From assembly GCA_016932035.1 (NCBI GenBank), contig JAFGDR010000028.1, positions 1 through 11,171 on the forward strand: DNA of 11,171 bases, in the 5' to 3' direction. Positions 7,301 to 11,171 of this stretch are shown here, piece by piece. The stretch's first letter is position 1, and each line of letters starts with the position of its first letter. The translations under genes and the position numbers were made by a program. This DNA comes from Candidatus Cloacimonadota bacterium (lineage in GTDB: Bacteria > Cloacimonadota > Cloacimonadia > JGIOTU-2). Under the pieces are notes generated by a model that saw nothing but the letters and a program-made list of their open reading frames with translations, ran no database searches and was not told the DNA's origin.

Positions 7301-7702
7301 TTATACTAAATCTTTAAGCGTTGTATTTTCTAGTTTTGCCGAGGCGTAATCCCGTATTTCTTTCAAAAGAGATTTGAGCTTTGGGCATCGCTCTATCGGA
7401 CTTTCCTCATAAAAATGGAGACTTACCGAAACGACTGGAGCAAGAGGTCCATCGATACTTCTGATGACTTCCGCTGTGGATATCTTTGATGGTTCTTTTG
7501 AAAGTTTATAACCCCCACTCGGTCCCCGCACACTCCTTACAAAACCTGATTGTTTAAGAAGTATCAGAATTTGTTCCAGAAATTTTTGAGGTATATTATT
7601 TGTTTCAGCAAGATTGCTAATTGTCAGAATCTGACTATCATAATTCTTCGCTAAACTCACCAATGCAAGAAGTGCATACTCACTTTTTTTAGAAAGTCGC
7701 AT
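7301..7702 (-). CDS. Rrf2-family transcriptional regulator, CymR-like, probably without Fe-S cluster
   Basis: A 133-residue DNA-binding protein starting MRLSKKSEYALLALVSLA, the typical Rrf2 opening. The winged helix-turn-helix is at about 26-66, with ISNLAETNNIPQKFLEQIL as the recognition region and the wing VRSVRGPSGGYKLS (55-68). Cluster-binding relatives (IscR, NsrR) have three cysteines near residues 90-110; this protein has only one, Cys106 in ERCPKL. It therefore resembles the cluster-free CymR, which represses sulfur assimilation genes in Firmicutes through a complex with cysteine synthase. The sulfate genes directly downstream support a sulfur role, probably repression of the tauE-sat-cysC operon. 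It starts 1 bp after the PHP gene stop, with an AAGGAA ribosome binding site overlapping that stop, so the two are co-translated. Confidence 0.9.
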   Translation of the reverse strand: MRLSKKSEYALLALVSLAKNYDSQILTISNLAETNNIPQKFLEQILILLKQSGFVRSVRGPSGGYKLSKEPSKISTAEVIRSIDGPLAPVVSVSLHFYEESPIERCPKLKSLLKEIRDYASAKLENTTLKDLV

Positions 7703-7703
7703 G

Positions 7704-8522
7704 TTATTTCCTTAATTTTTGAAGAAAAGGTTCTATACATTTTCTATCAACAATCATTCCGAGATGAATATTAGGTTTGGTCGATCCATGATAATCTGAT
7801 CCGGCTGTAGTAAGGAGTCCATACTTAATAGCAAGATGGGTATAGAATGTAACCTGCTCAGGTGTATGCTGGGAATAGTATACTTCTATCCCCATCAGTC
7901 CGTAACTGTTCAATTCCGCAACCAAATTTTCTAAATGTTGATCATCGAGTTTTGTTTGATATGGATGAGCAATCACCGGAATTCCTCCCGCATCGAGGAT
8001 AAGATTGATTGCTTTTTTTGGATGGAGTCTTTTCTTATTGAGATATAATGGTTTTCCTTTATCAAGATATTTATCGAAAGCTTCCTGGTATGAACTCACA
8101 TAACCTTTCCGAGCGAATAAATTCGCAAAATGTGGTCTGCCAATGAGCACGCCACCTGCTTCTTTTTCAAGTTCATCAAGTGTAATATCAAATCCGAGAG
8201 CTTTCATATTTTCAATCATTTTTTTATTTCGATTAAGCCGAAAATCCTGAAGCTCTTTCAGTGTTTGATGTAATCCTTCGTTGTTACGATCAAATCCATA
8301 ACCTAAAATATGAAGTGTTTTTGGAAATTCAGCACTTATCTCTACGCCATTAATAAAGTGTAATCCTTCAGGAATATCTGATATGAGAGATAGCCCATCG
8401 ATCGTATCATGGTCTGTAAGTGACAAATATTCCAACTTCAGTCTATGAGCTTCCCGAACAAGTTCTTGTGGCGTTAATGTTCCGTCAGATGCTGTACTGT
8501 GTGTGTGTAAATCTAATTTCAT
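7704..8522 (-). CDS. PHP-domain phosphatase, YciV/RNase AM type (candidate pAp phosphatase)
   Basis: A 272-residue cytoplasmic metal-dependent hydrolase. Metal ligands of the PHP fold are all present: HTH (6-8), SDG (12-14), TDHDT (36-40), VEIS (60-63), AHP (185-187) and GSDYHG (241-246). The inserted helical part with GRPHFANLFARKG (128-140) is the mark of the YciV/RNase AM/TrpH-type subfamily. Characterised members remove the 3'-phosphate from 3',5'-nucleoside bisphosphates including pAp, or trim 5' ends of RNA. Because PAPS-forming genes lie downstream, pAp clearance is an attractive role here, but this is inference. The start matches the family's MKxDLHTHSTASDGT opening. Only a weak GAAGG lies 2 bp upstream, and a promoter-like sequence close to the ATG hints at a nearly leaderless transcript. 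Confidence 0.88.
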   Translation of the reverse strand: MKLDLHTHSTASDGTLTPQELVREAHRLKLEYLSLTDHDTIDGLSLISDIPEGLHFINGVEISAEFPKTLHILGYGFDRNNEGLHQTLKELQDFRLNRNKKMIENMKALGFDITLDELEKEAGGVLIGRPHFANLFARKGYVSSYQEAFDKYLDKGKPLYLNKKRLHPKKAINLILDAGGIPVIAHPYQTKLDDQHLENLVAELNSYGLMGIEVYYSQHTPEQVTFYTHLAIKYGLLTTAGSDYHGSTKPNIHLGMIVDRKCIEPFLQKLRK

Positions 8523-8530
8523 AACCTTCG

Positions 8531-8559
8531 CTTATACACTTCGTGCTCCTCACTTCCAA
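8531..8559 (-). promoter_or_regulatory. Possible promoter for PHP-rrf2, with very short leader
   Basis: On the minus strand TTGGAA (8554-8559, four of six) and TATAAG (8531-8536, five of six) are separated by an ideal 17 bp. The -10 ends only 8 bp before the PHP start codon, so initiation at the usual distance would give an almost leaderless message, in keeping with the poor ribosome binding site. Confidence 0.35.
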
Positions 8560-8579
8560 TTAAATATTTGATTAAGTGA
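8550..8579. repeat. Small inverted repeat upstream of the PHP gene
   Basis: TCACTT (8550-8555) and AAGTGA (8574-8579) form a 6-bp dyad with an 18-bp AT-rich centre. The left arm overlaps the possible -35, and a direct copy of CACTTC lies 14 bp away (8537-8542). It could be an operator; it is too weak and AT-rich for a terminator. Confidence 0.25.
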
Positions 8580-8617
8580 CTCTCCTAAGGGCAGTTATGT
8601 GTATTTTCTATTACTTT

Positions 8618-9802
8618 CTATTTTTTTATTGCTTTTATTGCAAGGAATTCTTTCTTTAAAATATCAACTTTATCGAGTTTTTCCCAGGTAAAGTCCGGAT
8701 CATTTCTACCAAAGTGTCCATTTGCGGCTGTTTTCTCATAAATCGGTCGTTGGAGCTTCAGATGACTAATGATCTCATGGGGAGTTAATGGAAAATGTTT
8801 TTTTATTAGTTTAATAATTTGCTGATCATCCAGTTTCCCTGTTCCGAATGTTTCAATCCATATACTGAGAGGTTTTGCAATGCCGATCGCATAGGAAATC
8901 TCTATTTCGAATCTATCAGCGATACCAGCTGCAACAATATTTTTGGCAATATATCTTGCCATATAAGCTGCGCTTCGATCTACTTTTGTTGGATCCTTTC
9001 CCGAAAATGCACCTCCCCCATGTCGTCCCATACCCCCATATGTATCGACAATGATCTTTCGTCCAGTTAGTCCTGCGTCTGCTTGTGGACCACCGATTAT
9101 AAATTCACCTGTCGGATTAATATGATATACTGTTTCTTTATCAAGATATTCTCCACACACAGGTTTGATAACGAACTCAACAATATCTTTCCTTATCTTA
9201 TCTTGTTCGATACCCTCAGCATGCTGGTTTGAGACAACCACTGTGTGAATTCGTCTTGGTACATTACCATCATATTCGATGGTGACCTGTGCTTTTCCAT
9301 CAGGTCCTAAATATGGTATTATGCCGTTTTTTCGAACTTCTGCCAGCTTTTCTGTCAGCTTATGAGCAAGCATTATTGGCATAGGCATAAATTCTTCAGT
9401 CTCGGTACACGCATAGCCGAACATCATCCCCTGATCACCTGCTCCCTGCAGATGGTGAGTCCCTTTATTGGCATCAACTCCAATAGCAATGTCGGGCGAC
9501 TGTGGAATAATACTGCAAAAGACACCGCAATTTTCAAAATCTATTCCGAGCTTGCTATGAGTGTATCCAATTTTCTTAAGAGTATTTCTAACGATCCTGT
9601 CAATATCAACAAAACCCTTTGTTGTGATCTCGCCGAAAACCCAAACTGCTCCATTCTTCACCGCAGTCTCAGCTGCCACACGCGAGTTTTTATCCTGGCG
9701 CAGACATTCATCGAGTATTGCATCACTGATCTGATCACATATTTTATCCGGATGTCCCTCGGTGACGGACTCGGAACTAAAGAGATATTTATTCTTACTC
9801 AT
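8618..9802 (-). CDS. metK: S-adenosylmethionine synthetase
   Basis: A 394-residue enzyme forming S-adenosylmethionine from methionine and ATP in the cytoplasm. Signatures are complete: [19 protein letters not shown] at the N-terminus with the ATP-binding GHPDK (16-20), the GAGDQG hexapeptide (120-125), the phosphate-binding glycine-rich [16 protein letters not shown] (262-277), and [15 protein letters not shown] (361-375). Length is normal. An in-frame ATG nine bases upstream (9811) would add MLY, but the AAAGG box abuts it directly. From the ATG at 9802 the spacing is about 9 bp, and the protein then begins MSKNKYLF as usual for the family. It is 15 bp downstream of ahcY, so the two are very likely co-transcribed: AhcY clears the S-adenosylhomocysteine left by SAM-dependent methylation. 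Confidence 0.97.
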   Translation of the reverse strand: MSKNKYLFSSESVTEGHPDKICDQISDAILDECLRQDKNSRVAAETAVKNGAVWVFGEITTKGFVDIDRIVRNTLKKIGYTHSKLGIDFENCGVFCSIIPQSPDIAIGVDANKGTHHLQGAGDQGMMFGYACTETEEFMPMPIMLAHKLTEKLAEVRKNGIIPYLGPDGKAQVTIEYDGNVPRRIHTVVVSNQHAEGIEQDKIRKDIVEFVIKPVCGEYLDKETVYHINPTGEFIIGGPQADAGLTGRKIIVDTYGGMGRHGGGAFSGKDPTKVDRSAAYMARYIAKNIVAAGIADRFEIEISYAIGIAKPLSIWIETFGTGKLDDQQIIKLIKKHFPLTPHEIISHLKLQRPIYEKTAANGHFGRNDPDFTWEKLDKVDILKKEFLAIKAIKK

Positions 9803-9811
9803 GTATAACAT

Positions 9812-9816
9812 CCTTT
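9812..9816 (-). promoter_or_regulatory. Ribosome binding site deciding the metK start
   Basis: AAAGG in the short ahcY-metK gap. It touches the ATG at 9811 but is 9 bp from the ATG at 9802, which supports the shorter product starting MSKNKYLF. Confidence 0.5.
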
Positions 9817-9817
9817 C

Positions 9818-11171
9818 TCAATACCTATAATGGTCTGGCTTATAGGGTCCATCGATGGGGACGCCGATATATTCCGCCTGTTCTTTTGTCAAGCGGGTTA
9901 ATTTTGCGTTGATTTTTCCGAGATGCAGTATAGCAACTTCCTCATCAAGTTCTTTAGGAAGTCTATATACTTTTTTCTCAAGGTCCTTAGTCCATAATTC
10001 GATTTGAGCTAGCACCTGGTTTGTAAATGAATTGCTCATTACAAATGAGGGATGTCCAGTTGCATTTCCAAGATTCACGAGACGTCCTTCAGAAAGAAGA
10101 ACAATTGAATGCCCATCCTGAAATTGAATTTGATCTACTTGTGGTTTTATATTGATCTTCTTAATACCGGGTACGGCATAAAGCGCGTCAACCTGAATTT
10201 CATTATCAAAATGGCCAATATTGCAAACGATAGCTTTGTCTTTCATTTTTTTTATATGATCAACACGAATCACATCTCGATTGCCTGTTGCTGTAACAAA
10301 AATATCTCCTTCTTCGATAACATTCTCAAGCACATCTACCTTGAAACCTTCCATTGATGCCTGCAGAGCACAGATAGGATCGATTTCTGTAACGATCACT
10401 CGTGCACCAAATCCACGCATCGATTGCGCGCAACCTTTCCCCACATCACCATAGCCGCATATGACAACAACCTTGCCGGCAACCATGATATCCGTTGCTC
10501 TTTTGATGCCGTCTGATAAAGATTCTCTACAGCCATAGAGATTATCAAATTTAGATTTAGTTACAGAGTCGTTCACATTTATTGCAGGGAACAGCAAAGT
10601 ACCATTTTCCATTTTTTGATAGAGCCGATGAACACCAGTCGTTGTTTCTTCGCTGACACCTCTTATATTATCTGCGATGCGATGCCATCGATCCGGATAC
10701 TTCTTAAGATCATCAAGAATAGTTTGTTGAAGGATTCCAAGTTCTTTATTCAATGTATTAGGTAAAGGTATTTTTCCTGATGAGAGATAGTCATCTTCGA
10801 GGCGAACACCTTCATGCACGAAGAGAGTTGCATCTCCACCATCATCTACAATCAGATCAGGACCTTTCTGTTCACCGAAGAGAAGTGCATTTTTTGTGCA
10901 CCACCAATAATCCTTGAGAGTTTCTCCTTTCCAGGCAAAAACAGGAATTCCTTTATCTACAATAGCTGCCGCTGCATGATCCTGCGTTGAAAATATGTTG
11001 CACGAAGCCCATCGTACTTCAGCCCCCAGAGCAATCAGTGTCTCAATCAGAACAGCGGTTTGGATCGTCATATGAAGACTTCCCGTAATATGTGCTCCTT
11101 GGAGAGGTTTACTTCCCAAATATTTTTCCCTGAGAGCCATTAAACCCGGCATCTCAACTTCAGCAAGTTCA
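9818..11171 (-). CDS. ahcY: S-adenosylhomocysteine hydrolase, 5' end cut by window
   Basis: It reversibly splits S-adenosylhomocysteine into adenosine and homocysteine using bound NAD. The frame stays open to the right edge: codons ELAEVE precede the first visible Met (11152), which aligns with the internal EMPGLM of known enzymes, so that Met is not the start. Counted from it, the substrate motifs are QDHAAAA (57-63), DDGGD (103-107), [11 protein letters not shown] (168-178) and [14 protein letters not shown] (191-204). The NAD-binding GYGDVGKG is at 233-240, and PSFVMSNSF and the intact KPDHYRY C-terminus follow. About 35-40 residues lie between DDGGD and GVSEETTTG that short forms such as the human enzyme lack, marking the long bacterial form. 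Only about 20-30 N-terminal residues should be missing. metK follows after 15 bp. Confidence 0.97.
   Translation of the reverse strand, partial: ELAEVEMPGLMALREKYLGSKPLQGAHITGSLHMTIQTAVLIETLIALGAEVRWASCNIFSTQDHAAAAIVDKGIPVFAWKGETLKDYWWCTKNALLFGEQKGPDLIVDDGGDATLFVHEGVRLEDDYLSSGKIPLPNTLNKELGILQQTILDDLKKYPDRWHRIADNIRGVSEETTTGVHRLYQKMENGTLLFPAINVNDSVTKSKFDNLYGCRESLSDGIKRATDIMVAGKVVVICGYGDVGKGCAQSMRGFGARVIVTEIDPICALQASMEGFKVDVLENVIEEGDIFVTATGNRDVIRVDHIKKMKDKAIVCNIGHFDNEIQVDALYAVPGIKKINIKPQVDQIQFQDGHSIVLLSEGRLVNLGNATGHPSFVMSNSFTNQVLAQIELWTKDLEKKVYRLPKELDEEVAILHLGKINAKLTRLTKEQAEYIGVPIDGPYKPDHYRY

Noticed and set aside
7301-7702. Identification of the Rrf2 protein as IscR or NsrR
   Set aside because: Only one cysteine is present, so the three-cysteine cluster site is missing, and no isc/suf or nitrosative-stress genes are nearby.
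8523-8617. Terminator or SAM riboswitch in the gap after metK
   Set aside because: No GC-rich hairpin followed by a T run and no recognisable SAM-aptamer helices are seen; any riboswitch for ahcY-metK would lie beyond the right edge.
9362-9808. Open frame of 148 codons on the plus strand
   Set aside because: It lies wholly opposite the N-terminal part of metK and has no recognisable protein features.

Overview
This AT-rich bacterial window carries eleven genes, all on the minus strand and packed head to tail with no gap longer than about 110 bp. Read in the direction of transcription (right to left) the order is: ahcY (5' end cut by the window edge), metK, a PHP-domain phosphatase, an Rrf2-family regulator, a TauE/SafE permease, sat, cysC, an exported phospholipase B-like Ntn hydrolase, an SLC13-type sulfate/anion transporter with RCK_C domains, ssb, and a family 2 glycosyltransferase (3' end cut by the window edge). 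Gene density, Shine-Dalgarno sequences and protein families are bacterial. I cannot name the lineage; the mix would suit an uncultured, low-GC anaerobe, but that is only a guess.

Right part (8.6-11.2 kb): ahcY and metK are the S-adenosylmethionine end of the activated methyl cycle, 15 bp apart. Middle (7.3-8.5 kb): the PHP protein matches the YciV/RNase AM type, whose studied members remove the 3'-phosphate from nucleoside 3',5'-bisphosphates such as pAp. It sits 1 bp upstream of a CymR-like Rrf2 repressor. Left-middle (1.2-7.2 kb): a recognisable promoter precedes tauE-sat-cysC-PLB-SLC13, spaced by 0-65 bp and probably one operon. Sat makes APS, CysC makes PAPS, and TauE and SLC13 are candidate sulfate or sulfur-oxyanion transporters. 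Left end (1-1.1 kb): a short SSB with its own strong ribosome binding site and possible promoter, then a membrane-anchored glycosyltransferase.

Taken together the core is a sulfate uptake and activation locus, with a sulfur-type regulator and a candidate enzyme for clearing pAp, the by-product of PAPS use. No APS/PAPS reductase, sulfite reductase or sulfotransferase is visible, so the fate of PAPS is open. The least expected member is the exported phospholipase B-like hydrolase (3009-4412), a family best known from eukaryotic lysosomes, lying between cysC and the transporter. No RNA genes, mobile elements, CRISPR arrays or clear intrinsic terminators were seen.
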